Shown: positions 1 through 7,793, counted from the stretch's first letter. The stretch: 12,052 nt of DNA from JAGVPT01 sp049578505 (GCA_049578505.1 JBAUMC010000103.1:1-12052), one strand, 5' to 3'. Numbers and translations: made by a program. The notes: generated by a model not told the origin, from the letters alone.

Positions 1-293
1 TAATAAAGCCGATCACCGGAGAACCCCGACGAAAGAGAATCAGCACAAGTCATATTGAACGGCAGAACCTTACAATGAGAATGAACATGCGACGCTTTAC
101 ACGGCTCACAAACGCTTTTAGCAAGAAGTTAGAGAACCACAAAGCGGCAATCGCAATTCATTTTTATGCGTACAATTTCCTCCGCATCCATCAAAGCCTC
201 AGAGTCACGCCAGCGATGGAAGCGGGAATCACGAATCGAATCTGGAATTGGACTGACTTACTGACATGGAACCAACAAAAAATAGCGGCTTAA
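1..293 (+). CDS. IS1-like transposase, C-terminal part (cut by window start)
   Basis: The reading frame is open from the left edge (codon phase starting at base 3) to the TAA at 291-293, so about 96 residues of a longer protein are visible and the first in-frame ATG at 75 is internal, not a start. The text STSHIERQNLTMRMNMRRFT, followed by LTNAFSKK, then YNFLRIHQSLRVTPAMEAGI, is the characteristic end of DDE transposases annotated as IS1 family in many environmental genomes. The Glu of IERQN is probably the last acidic residue of the DDE triad; the two Asp residues would lie upstream, outside the window. No frameshift or internal stop is seen in the visible part, so the copy may be intact. 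It sits directly upstream of the queuosine operon in the same orientation. Family assignment is from remembered sequence similarity, not a search. Confidence 0.8.
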   Translation, partial: IKPITGEPRRKRISTSHIERQNLTMRMNMRRFTRLTNAFSKKLENHKAAIAIHFYAYNFLRIHQSLRVTPAMEAGITNRIWNWTDLLTWNQQKIAA

Positions 294-316
294 CTATTTC
301 AAACTTGAGCACTACC
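1..316 (+). mobile_element. Right end of an IS1-like insertion sequence
   Basis: After the transposase stop at 293, the bases 300-316 read, on the minus strand, GGTAGTGCTCAAGTTTG. This begins like the terminal inverted repeats of IS1 (GGTAATG...), with 6 of the first 7 bases shared, and lies just outside the gene as expected for an IS right end. If correct, the element ends at 316 and the flanking target duplication would start at 317 (GTCCGTTTG). The left end and the second target copy are outside the window, so the boundary is a proposal. Confidence 0.5.
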
Positions 317-404
317 GTCCGTTTGATCAGATATGATATTACAAATTTTTTTAGTACACTAACAGTATCGAATTATTTTTGAAAGCGCAAGAATTAAAGG
401 GAAA

Positions 405-1109
405 ATGACCCAGAATCAGAAAAAAGCGGTAGTACTCCTCAGCGGAGGCCTCGATTCAACAACGAGCCTGGTGATAGCAAAAAGCGAAGGATACAGTATT
501 CTCGCCCTCTCATTCGATTACGGTCAACGTCACAAATTTGAGATCAAAGCGGCGAAAAAGATAGCAGCGCGCTATGGAGTGGTGAGACATGTCGTTACCA
601 AGATCGACCTCCGGGAATTTGGCGGCTCCGCTCTCACAAGCGGTATCGAGGTACCGAAAGACCGGAGCGTGAAAGAAATGTCTGACGAAATTCCGGTCAC
701 GTATGTCCCTGCCCGCAACACAATTTTCCTATCCTTCGCGCTCGCTTGGGCGGAAGTTGAAAATGCCACCGATATTTTCATCGGTGTCAACGCGCTCGAC
801 TATAGCGGCTATCCCGATTGCCGTCCTGAATATATCGAAGCGTATAGAAAAATGGCAAACCTTGCAACTAAAGCGGGTGTCGAGGGGCGGCAGCATCTAA
901 CAATTCACTCACCCTTAATTATGCTCTCGAAAGCTCAGATAATAAAAAAGGGTCTTGAATTGGGAGTTGATTATTCCATGACACGCTCCTGCTATGACCC
1001 ATCTCCGTCCGGCAAAGCCTGCGGCAGATGCGACGCGTGTCAACTTCGACTAAAAGGTTTTGCCGAAAATAAGATGAACGACCCGATCCTCTACGTCGGG
1101 GGATCCTGA
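405..1109 (+). CDS. queC: 7-cyano-7-deazaguanine (preQ0) synthase QueC
   Basis: QueC is a cytosolic ATP-dependent enzyme that converts 7-carboxy-7-deazaguanine and ammonia into preQ0, the last step before QueF in queuosine synthesis. The 234-residue length is usual for the family. Visible motifs are the PP-loop ATP site SGGLDS at residues 13-18, SFDYGQRH at 36-43, YVPARN at 100-105, DYSGYPDCRPEY at 132-143, and the C-terminal zinc site with Cys196, Cys206, Cys209 and Cys212 (SCYDPSPSGKACGRCDAC). The ATG at 405 is preceded by AAAGGGAAA, a fair ribosome site. It is the first gene of a queC-queE-queD run: queE starts 9 bases after this stop. No clear promoter could be assigned between the IS end at 316 and the start. 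Confidence 0.97.
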   Translation: MTQNQKKAVVLLSGGLDSTTSLVIAKSEGYSILALSFDYGQRHKFEIKAAKKIAARYGVVRHVVTKIDLREFGGSALTSGIEVPKDRSVKEMSDEIPVTYVPARNTIFLSFALAWAEVENATDIFIGVNALDYSGYPDCRPEYIEAYRKMANLATKAGVEGRQHLTIHSPLIMLSKAQIIKKGLELGVDYSMTRSCYDPSPSGKACGRCDACQLRLKGFAENKMNDPILYVGGS

Positions 1110-1118
1110 TCGAAAGCG

Positions 1119-1760
1119 ATGGGATACGCCGTCAAGGAAATATACTATACCCTCCAAGGCGAGGGAGCCAACACCGGAAGAGCGGCAGTCTTTTGCCGGT
1201 TTGCAGGATGTAATCTCTGGAGCGGACGGGAGGAGGATCGAGCATCTGCGATCTGCGAATTCTGCGACACCGATTTCTTCGGCGTGGATGGACCTGGAGG
1301 AGGGAACTTTGCCGACGCCGAAGAGCTGGCGAAAGCCGTCAGATCAAAGTGGCCGGAAGGGAGTGCCGGCACTGCCAGACCTTTTCTTGTATGCACCGGG
1401 GGTGAACCACTTTTGCAGCTTGACGATCAGCTTGTCAAAGCGTTCCATACCGAGGGGTTTGAAATAGCCGTAGAAACAAACGGAACGAGGGTGCCTCCTC
1501 CCGATGTCGATTGGATCTGCGTGAGTCCAAAGGCCGGAGCAGAGTTGATTTTGAAGTCGGGTAACGAACTCAAATTAGTCTTCCCACAACCGGGCGCTGA
1601 GCCTGAGTTGTTCCACACCCTCCGCTTCGATCATTATTTCCTCCAGCCTATGGACGGACCGCAACGCGAAGAAAATACCGCGCTTGTTCGGAATTATTGT
1701 CTACAGAATCCGCAATGGAAAATAAGTTTGCAAACACATAAGATACTCGGGATACCATAG
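1119..1760 (+). CDS. queE: 7-carboxy-7-deazaguanine synthase QueE (radical SAM)
   Basis: QueE is a radical S-adenosylmethionine enzyme that contracts the ring of 6-carboxy-5,6,7,8-tetrahydropterin (the QueD product) to give 7-carboxy-7-deazaguanine (the QueC substrate). The N-terminus KEIYYTLQGEGANTGRAAVF is typical. The [4Fe-4S] ligands are Cys31, Cys46 and Cys49, spaced CX14CX2C, the expanded spacing known from some QueE proteins in place of the ordinary radical SAM CX3CX2C. TGGEP at 93-97 is the SAM-binding GGE motif, ETNGT at 119-123 and SPKAG at 136-140 are further family blocks, and the end SLQTHKILGIP is characteristic. Length 213 residues is normal. The gene begins 9 bases after queC, and its stop codon overlaps the ribosome site of queD, so co-translation is likely. 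Confidence 0.97.
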   Translation: MGYAVKEIYYTLQGEGANTGRAAVFCRFAGCNLWSGREEDRASAICEFCDTDFFGVDGPGGGNFADAEELAKAVRSKWPEGSAGTARPFLVCTGGEPLLQLDDQLVKAFHTEGFEIAVETNGTRVPPPDVDWICVSPKAGAELILKSGNELKLVFPQPGAEPELFHTLRFDHYFLQPMDGPQREENTALVRNYCLQNPQWKISLQTHKILGIP

Positions 1761-1764
1761 GAGA
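1759..1764 (+). promoter_or_regulatory. Ribosome binding site of queD inside the queE stop codon
   Basis: AGGAGA overlaps the last two bases of the queE TAG stop (1758-1760) and lies 6 bases before the queD ATG. A ribosome finishing queE therefore uncovers the queD start, which suggests translational coupling. Confidence 0.7.
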
Positions 1765-1770
1765 CTTTTA

Positions 1771-2133
1771 ATGACAATTTTTAAAGAGATGACTTTTGAA
1801 GCTGCCCACCTTCTTCCGTATGTTCCGGAAGGACACATGTGCCGCCGTTTGCACGGTCACTCATACGTGATTCAAATCTACGTCTCCGGAAACATCGATC
1901 CAAAAGTAGGATGGGTTATGGATTTTGGAGAGCTGAAAGAAGTCGCTAAACCCGTTATCGATCAACTCGACCATCACTATCTCAATGAAATCCCGGGTCT
2001 TGAAAATCCTACAAGTGAGGTTCTTGCGCGTTGGCTATGGAAGCGGCTGCGGCCGCTGATCCCCAAGCTCAGTAAACTTGTCGTGAAAGAAACCCCGAGC
2101 TCGGGGTGCATTTACCAAGGGGAGGATGACTGA
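1771..2133 (+). CDS. queD: 6-carboxy-5,6,7,8-tetrahydropterin synthase QueD
   Basis: QueD is a small zinc enzyme of the 6-pyruvoyl-tetrahydropterin synthase fold. It converts 7,8-dihydroneopterin triphosphate into 6-carboxytetrahydropterin, the QueE substrate. Zinc ligands are His13 (FEAAHLL), His28 and His30 (LHGHSY). The catalytic Cys24 (HMCRRLHGH), Asp67-His68 (QLDHHYLN) and Glu107 (KETPSSGC) all fall at the positions expected from E. coli QueD with a constant offset of three. The 120-residue length is standard. It follows queE by 10 bases with a good ribosome site. The gene before it in the pathway (folE) and the gene after QueC (queF) are not in this window. The next gene, pgi, converges on it about 95 bases downstream. 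Confidence 0.97.
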   Translation: MTIFKEMTFEAAHLLPYVPEGHMCRRLHGHSYVIQIYVSGNIDPKVGWVMDFGELKEVAKPVIDQLDHHYLNEIPGLENPTSEVLARWLWKRLRPLIPKLSKLVVKETPSSGCIYQGEDD

Positions 2134-2228
2134 GAATCAGTTATCAGAATTCAGTCGAATGAATCTCTGAAATGAACACCGCCATTTTTCTTCCCACGAA
2201 TTTCGTATCCGAACAACTGCGTTTCTTA

Positions 2229-3872
<1,644 letters not shown>

Positions 3873-3877
3873 GTTTA

Positions 3878-3883
3878 TCCTTT
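3878..3883 (-). promoter_or_regulatory. Ribosome binding site deciding the pgi start
   Basis: Read on the minus strand this is AAAGGA followed by five bases and the ATG at 3872-3870. It favours the 3872 start over the in-frame ATG at 3908. Confidence 0.7.
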
Positions 3884-3964
3884 CATGTTTTTTGGGAAAT
3901 TGAAACATCGACGAGTGAATAAATGTACGATGTTCATTTTTACCTCATGCCGATACACAATGCT

Positions 3965-3992
3965 ATAATATAAAGATTTTCGATCTGGTAAA
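3965..3992 (-). promoter_or_regulatory. Possible pgi promoter
   Basis: On the minus strand TTTACC (3992-3987), a 16-base spacer and TATTAT (3970-3965) form a moderate sigma70-like promoter, with a leader of about 85 bases before the pgi ATG. The -35 match is partial and the region is AT-rich, so chance is possible. Confidence 0.35.
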
Positions 3993-3995
3993 ACA

Positions 3996-4024
3996 TTGAC
4001 TCAACTGGATAGTAGTGGTATACT
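3996..4024 (+). promoter_or_regulatory. Promoter-like boxes spanning the element junction
   Basis: TTGACT (3996-4001), exactly 17 bases, then TATACT (4019-4024) point toward the glycoside hydrolase gene. The -35 box is in flanking DNA, the spacer holds the left direct repeat and the -10 box is inside the left terminal repeat. The leader to the ATG at 4346 would be about 315 bases and would include the hairpins. Box quality is good; use is unproven. Confidence 0.45.
4002..4012 (+). repeat. Direct repeat, left copy (candidate target site duplication)
   Basis: CAACTGGATAG; an identical copy lies at 4142-4152, 140 bases on. The two copies bracket the inverted-repeat element with one or two bases between the repeat and each terminal repeat. 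Confidence 0.6.
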
Positions 4025-4039
4025 TTCAAAGTAAATGTC

Positions 4040-4059
4040 ATTCCGGCGAAAGCCGGAAT
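4040..4059. repeat. Hairpin with GAAA tetraloop
   Basis: ATTCCGGC and GCCGGAAT form a perfect 8-bp stem closed by GAAA, a stable GNRA tetraloop on the plus-strand transcript. It is the first internal arm of the MITE-like element. Confidence 0.75.
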
Positions 4060-4077
4060 CCATTTAGGTAGGCCTGG

Positions 4078-4098
4078 ATGTCCCCCTTAGGGGGACAT
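4078..4098. repeat. GC-rich hairpin, 9-bp stem with TTA loop
   Basis: ATGTCCCCC and GGGGGACAT form a perfect 9-bp stem with a 3-base loop. Downstream bases on the plus strand are T-rich but not a clean run, so termination is possible but not favoured. Confidence 0.75.
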
Positions 4099-4141
4099 GA
4101 CAATTCCTTTTCTATCTTGAATACTCAAAGTAGCCCACTGC

Positions 4142-4152
4142 CAACTGGATAG
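4142..4152 (+). repeat. Direct repeat, right copy (candidate target site duplication)
   Basis: CAACTGGATAG, identical to 4002-4012. The bases outside the two copies differ (GACT on the left, CTCC on the right), so the repeat ends sharply, as a target duplication does. Confidence 0.6.
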
Positions 4153-4345
4153 CTCCATTCGAATATTGAAAGCGATATATTTTTTTGATGCATTCTGCGC
4201 CTTGGCGGCCGGCTAAGCCATCCCCTTGGGATTTGCGCGAGACAAACTTTCCCGGTTTTTCGGAAGCTTCTATTCATAATGAATATCAGAGGATTAGTTT
4301 GTACTTTACCATCAAGATAATTCATGTGAATGTCCTTATCTCAAT

Positions 4346-5857
4346 ATGAAGCGCCATCTTATAATCGTCCTCATCCTCTCGGCTTTCTCATCATCTCTTG
4401 CACAAGAGACAAACCGTGCGACGATCATGGTGCATTTCATGCCCTGGTTCCAAACAAAAGCTCTCCATGGATATTGGGGATGGCATTGGACGATGAATCA
4501 TTACAACCCGGACAGCATTAATCAAAGCGGAGAAAGGGAAATTGCATCGCATTACTACCCATTGACCGGTCCGTATGATTCTGAAGACAAAAACATTCTG
4601 GAATACCAATCACTTCTTATGAAAATTGCCGGCATCGACGGTGTGCTCGTTGATTGGTATGGAATGGATAACTATTTCGATTATGGGGTCCTCAACGAAA
4701 GTACGCAGGCTCTTTTTACGGCGCTTCAACAGGCTCATTTGTTGTTTGGAATCGTGTACGAAGATCAGTCGGTGGAACACATCGTCGCAGGCGGATACGT
4801 GAGTTCGTCAAACGCGATCGATTATGCAAAAAGTGTTATGGACTATGCACAGAATAATTGGTACGGCCAGGCCAACTATTTGAGGCTAAATAATCATCCG
4901 GTTCTTCTCACATTCGGTCCCCAATATTTTGTGAACAGCTCGGACTGGGATTCCCTCTTTTCAGTTTTGCGCACATCCCCATTGTTTTTCACGCTCGATA
5001 ATCGTTTAACGCCTGTCGCATCGGGCGCGTTTCCATGGCCGCCGATGTGGAAATCGAATTCGTCTGGTATTCTGACGCAGGACTTGCTGAACAGTTACCT
5101 CGACCAGTTTTACACCCAGGCTGTTTCATGGCCGTACCTTGTCACGAGCGCCTTCCCCGGTTTCTACGATATCTACAAAGAGGCGGGAGTCGGTCCGAGT
5201 TATGGATATCTCGACAGGGGCAACGGGTTTACGTTCAGTTCTACGATTCAACAAGCGATAGCACATCATCCGCAGGTTATACAAATAGCTACGTGGAATG
5301 ATTATGGTGAGGGGACAATTATTGAACCGACAGAGGAATTCGGTTATCAGTATCTCGAAATTGTTCAAGCGCTGCGCGATTCATTGGATGCAACATTTCA
5401 ATTTCAGAAAGAAGACTTGCAATTGCCGCTGCGTATCTACAATGCACGGCTCCTGTTCTCTGGTAATGACGGAGTAAATTCCGCACTGGACAGGGTCTTC
5501 AATCTTATCATCGTGTCTCAACGCGCCTCGGCCACTCAACTTCTGGACAGCATATCATCTGCGACTGGAACAGTGGTGGAGAAGGAGGGGGTCCCTGGTA
5601 CGTTTGCGCTTCTTCAGAATTATCCAAATCCATTCAATCCAAGCACGATCATTAGGTACCAATTGCAGCAGGAAGAAAATGTCTCGCTTAAAATCTTCAA
5701 TACCCTTGGCCAGCCTGTTGCAACTCTTGTCGAGGGAAAAAAGAAGGCAGGTGCATATCAAGTGGAATGGAGTCCGCGATTGGCGAGCGGTCTATATTAT
5801 TACCGGCTTCAAGCCGGAAGATTCGTGCAGACGAAGAAGCTAATCTTGCTGAAGTAA
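4346..5857 (+). CDS. Secreted GH71/GH99-like glycoside hydrolase with T9SS C-terminal domain
   Basis: 503 residues. Residues 1-19 are a signal peptide (MKRHLIIVLILSAFSSSLAQ, cleavage near A19-Q20). Residues about 26-350 resemble the (beta/alpha)8 fold of GH71 (alpha-1,3-glucanase) and GH99 (endo-alpha-mannosidase/mannanase): HFMPWFQ near the start, HYYPLTGPYDSED at 69-81, GIDGVLVDWYG at 96-106, GIVYED at 135-140, and TWNDYGEGTIIEP at 316-328. The last block aligns with the GH99 catalytic NEWHEGTQIEP, giving Asp319 and Glu322 as candidate catalytic acids. A helical tail (about 355-405) is followed by a type IX sorting domain (about 418-503) beginning FALLQNYPNPFNPSTIIRYQ and ending VQTKKLILLK. 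The protein is thus probably carried across the outer membrane to the cell surface or medium. Substrate (alpha-glucan or alpha-mannan) cannot be decided here. No Shine-Dalgarno is evident before the ATG. It stands alone, divergent from pgi. Confidence 0.8.
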   Translation: MKRHLIIVLILSAFSSSLAQETNRATIMVHFMPWFQTKALHGYWGWHWTMNHYNPDSINQSGEREIASHYYPLTGPYDSEDKNILEYQSLLMKIAGIDGVLVDWYGMDNYFDYGVLNESTQALFTALQQAHLLFGIVYEDQSVEHIVAGGYVSSSNAIDYAKSVMDYAQNNWYGQANYLRLNNHPVLLTFGPQYFVNSSDWDSLFSVLRTSPLFFTLDNRLTPVASGAFPWPPMWKSNSSGILTQDLLNSYLDQFYTQAVSWPYLVTSAFPGFYDIYKEAGVGPSYGYLDRGNGFTFSSTIQQAIAHHPQVIQIATWNDYGEGTIIEPTEEFGYQYLEIVQALRDSLDATFQFQKEDLQLPLRIYNARLLFSGNDGVNSALDRVFNLIIVSQRASATQLLDSISSATGTVVEKEGVPGTFALLQNYPNPFNPSTIIRYQLQQEENVSLKIFNTLGQPVATLVEGKKKAGAYQVEWSPRLASGLYYYRLQAGRFVQTKKLILLK

Positions 5858-5902
5858 TTTTGCGCTTTTTTCCCGCAACACAGCTGTCATCACTGCATCG
5901 GA

Positions 5903-5923
5903 CTCCCATCGAGAAGATGGGAG
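5903..5923. terminator. Hairpin between convergent genes, possible bidirectional terminator
   Basis: CTCCCATC and GATGGGAG form a perfect 8-bp stem with loop GAGAA; GG/CC outside extends it across a one-base bulge. It lies between two convergent stop codons (5857 and 5951), which is where a shared terminator would sit. Neither strand has a T-run directly after the stem, so the assignment rests on position and stem strength. Confidence 0.4.
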
Positions 5924-5950
5924 CCTGATGGAAGACCGCATCTCTGCATT

Positions 5951-6448
5951 TCAACGACGGCGCATGCCGCCTCCCCAACCACCGCGGAATCCATAGCCGC
6001 CAAAGTACGCCCGCGGTGCATAATATGGCCGGTAGAAATTGTATCCGAAATAAAACGACGGATAATACCAGTACGGATCGTAGCCATAATCCCAATAATA
6101 AGGGGAATAATAATAATATCTATCTCCATTGGAAATCTCGGCATCGCTCATCGGCTCATTTGATTTGATCATTGCATTAATCACCTTGTCGCTCACCCCC
6201 GCACTTTTCAAGTCTAGAACGTCTTGCGTCCTTAAATCGAACCAAGAGTGAGATGAAGCCAGCATAGTGATAATGAGGCTATCGCTGACTCCGGCTTTTG
6301 TCAGGGAGATCACATCCTGTTTCTTCATCATTGCGAGTGTGTCTGATGCCTGGTGCCTTCTGTGGTACTGTGCGTAGCGTTGTGAAGTACATCCTGCAAC
6401 GGTTAAAAATATCGCGAGGATAACGGCGGGTATCGCTATTCGTTTCAT
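5951..6448 (-). CDS. Lipoprotein with duplicated AGVSD motif and Tyr-rich tail
   Basis: 165 residues. The start is a lipoprotein signal with lipobox VAGC, acylated Cys20, so the protein should be anchored to a membrane facing the periplasm or surface. Two tandem copies of one short unit follow: KKQDVISLTKAGVSDSLIIT at about 42-61 and RTQDVLDLKSAGVSDKVINA at about 73-92, each predicted to be two helices. The tail from about 111 to 165 is low complexity, with 18 Tyr in 55 residues plus Gly, Pro, Phe, Trp and a terminal RRR. The repeated unit (DVI-L-KAGVSD-VI) is familiar from uncharacterised proteins of Bacteroidota, Chlorobiota and Acidobacteriota. I know no demonstrated function. A clear ribosome site (AAGGA, minus strand) precedes the ATG. 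It is convergent with the glycoside hydrolase gene and divergent from the exported protein gene at 6732. Confidence 0.8.
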   Translation of the reverse strand: MKRIAIPAVILAIFLTVAGCTSQRYAQYHRRHQASDTLAMMKKQDVISLTKAGVSDSLIITMLASSHSWFDLRTQDVLDLKSAGVSDKVINAMIKSNEPMSDAEISNGDRYYYYSPYYWDYGYDPYWYYPSFYFGYNFYRPYYAPRAYFGGYGFRGGWGGGMRRR

Positions 6449-6552
6449 ATTTCCTTCGCTCCTTTTGCGCCAAATTTTTGTATCATACTATATTTTGGAC
6501 ACCTTTCTCACTAATTGGATTAACACAAAGAAGAGGATAGGTCGAAGATTGC

Positions 6553-6581
6553 TTGACTTTAGCTTGAAAGAAAGGTAAAAT
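6553..6581 (+). promoter_or_regulatory. Promoter for the exported protein / M1 peptidase unit
   Basis: TTGACT (6553-6558), exactly 17 bases, TAAAAT (6576-6581). Transcription would begin near 6588, leaving a leader of about 144 bases before the ATG at 6732. A 7-bp stem GTTTTTG/CAAAAAC with a 7-base loop (6656-6676) lies in that leader. No small reading frame or known riboswitch was recognised there. Confidence 0.6.
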
Positions 6582-6731
6582 TTATAACGATTGTCCACAG
6601 TAACGAATAAACTCGAGCGCCCGGAATATACCCAAATCCTATTTTCATAACCGAGGTTTTTGTTGTAGGCAAAAACACTCACTGAAATTGCCAAATTCGC
6701 ATTCTACCTATTACATCTGAAGGGTCCTACC

Positions 6732-7793
6732 ATGAGAGTGAATAAGTGTAGGTGGTTGTGCTTTTGTGCATTTGCGCTATTGCTCATCCAAGCTGGGTAT
6801 GGGCAAATCACGATTCAAAAAAGCGATGTTCAGAAAATTTTCTCACCTGGAGCAGCTGTGAAACTGTACTCGGATACGACCAGCTCCCTCAACGTGGGCG
6901 TGACAGGAGGGCCGAATGTGTATGATTTTTCTTCTCTGAAATTTCCTGATTCAGTGACGTACACTGTTTATTCTTCTTCGCAGATTCCTCAGCTTGCCTC
7001 ACGCTTCAGTTCGTCAAGCTTGGTATGGGGCGCGTCGGTTCAAAGTATTTCCAACAGTCCGGTAACGTATTTCACAGATACGAGCTTTGCCCAAGTGGCG
7101 ATGGCGACAGTATTTCCGGATTCTCAAGAGTATCGATATGACATACCGAACGAAGTGCTTTTGGTATTTCCTGCAACCTACAACAGTCAATGGAGCACAA
7201 CCGGCGGAGGCATGGGAGTAGATACGACGTACATCGCCAATGTTAAGACACGCGTCACCACGGGATGGAACAGTGCATCGAACTATAGCGTTGACGGGTA
7301 CGGAACGTTGATTGTCAAAGGAAAATCATACCAGTGCCTGAGAAGAAAGGAAGTTGAGGTCGAAGGATATACGTACAAAGGGTTTAACTTCTTTACAAGC
7401 TCGGGCATTATATTTCTTGTCAGCAGCACCAAAGATCAGAATGATACCGGTTTGGTAAAGGTGACGGGAATTAACATCTTCAGCTTCGGATCGCCCGCGA
7501 CTCCGGTTCTCGATGCAAAGACAATTCCCACGACACTGTCGTTATCGCAAAATTACCCCAACCCGTTTAATCCATCGACAAATATTGAATTTTCAATCCC
7601 GAAAAGAGAGCACGTTGTGTTGGGAATTTATGACCTTCTTGGCCGTGTCGTTGAAACACTTGTCGATGGCGTTGTGGCTGAGGGGACGCACAGTGTTGAA
7701 TGGAAACCATCCGGCGATGAGAGCGGCGTTTATTTCTACCGGTTGCAAGCAGACGGGACAACAGTCGTCAAGAAACTTTTGTATCTCAAATAA
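6732..7793 (+). CDS. Exported protein of unknown function with T9SS C-terminal domain
   Basis: 353 residues. Signal peptide 1-24 (KCRWLCFCAFALLLIQAGYG, cleavage before Q25). Residues about 25-255 are rich in Ser, Thr, Tyr and Val with alternating hydrophobics, suggesting a beta-sandwich, but I do not recognise a catalytic motif or named family. A type IX sorting domain covers about 266-353: LSLSQNYPNPFNPSTNIEFS, then VLGIYDLLGRVVETLVDG, GTHSVEWKPSGDESGVYFYR and KKLLYLK. The product should be surface-attached or released. The ATG is preceded by GAAGGG with 7 bases between. The stop lies 33 bases before the ATG of the M1 peptidase in the same direction, so the two are probably co-transcribed. 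Role in peptide or polymer use is only inferred from that neighbour. Confidence 0.8.
   Translation: MRVNKCRWLCFCAFALLLIQAGYGQITIQKSDVQKIFSPGAAVKLYSDTTSSLNVGVTGGPNVYDFSSLKFPDSVTYTVYSSSQIPQLASRFSSSSLVWGASVQSISNSPVTYFTDTSFAQVAMATVFPDSQEYRYDIPNEVLLVFPATYNSQWSTTGGGMGVDTTYIANVKTRVTTGWNSASNYSVDGYGTLIVKGKSYQCLRRKEVEVEGYTYKGFNFFTSSGIIFLVSSTKDQNDTGLVKVTGINIFSFGSPATPVLDAKTIPTTLSLSQNYPNPFNPSTNIEFSIPKREHVVLGIYDLLGRVVETLVDGVVAEGTHSVEWKPSGDESGVYFYRLQADGTTVVKKLLYLK

Larger units (their letters stand above)
4014..4139. mobile_element. MITE-like palindromic element with terminal inverted repeats
   Basis: The ends are imperfect inverted repeats: AGTGGTATACTTT at 4014-4026 and AAAGTAGCCCACT at 4127-4139, whose reverse complement is AGTGGGCTACTTT; 11 of 13 bases match. 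An 11-base direct repeat CAACTGGATAG lies just outside both ends (4002-4012 and 4142-4152), as a target duplication would. Inside are a subterminal inverted pair TGTCAT/ATGACA (4036-4041 and 4097-4102), a hairpin ATTCCGGC-GAAA-GCCGGAAT (4040-4059) and a hairpin ATGTCCCCC-TTA-GGGGGACAT (4078-4098). There is no coding capacity, so if mobile it would depend on a transposase elsewhere. The GTCATTCCGGCGAAAGCCGG core resembles dispersed palindromic repeats seen in many bacterial genomes. Copy number is not testable from this window. Confidence 0.6.
3873..4345. other. Gene-free divergent region between pgi and the glycoside hydrolase gene
   Basis: About 470 bases without a supportable gene. It holds the pgi ribosome site and possible promoter, a MITE-like element with flanking direct repeats (4002-4152), and a promoter-like pair of boxes on the plus strand at 3996-4024. 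From 4153 to 4345 I see no recognisable feature; the single minus-strand frame there (4125-4325) has no family resemblance. Confidence 0.7.

Noticed and set aside
294..404. preQ1 riboswitch before the que operon
   Set aside because: Looked for the short preQ1 aptamer (C-rich tail and A-rich segment before the start); no matching stem and tail seen.
3873..3908. Upstream ATG at 3908 for pgi
   Set aside because: No ribosome site, and the extra 12 residues do not match the family N-terminus; AAAGGA precedes the ATG at 3872.
4125..4325. Minus-strand reading frame of 66 codons between pgi and the glycoside hydrolase gene
   Set aside because: No family resemblance and no convincing ribosome site; part of it lies in the right terminal repeat of the MITE-like element. 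Treated as non-coding.
5697..6095. Minus-strand reading frame (132 codons) overlapping the ends of two genes
   Set aside because: Overlaps the T9SS tail on one strand and is a frame-shifted reading of the Tyr-rich lipoprotein tail; the composition is an artefact.
6591..6599. TTGTCCACA, resembling a DnaA box
   Set aside because: Only one copy, no AT-rich unwinding region and no replication genes; most likely chance.
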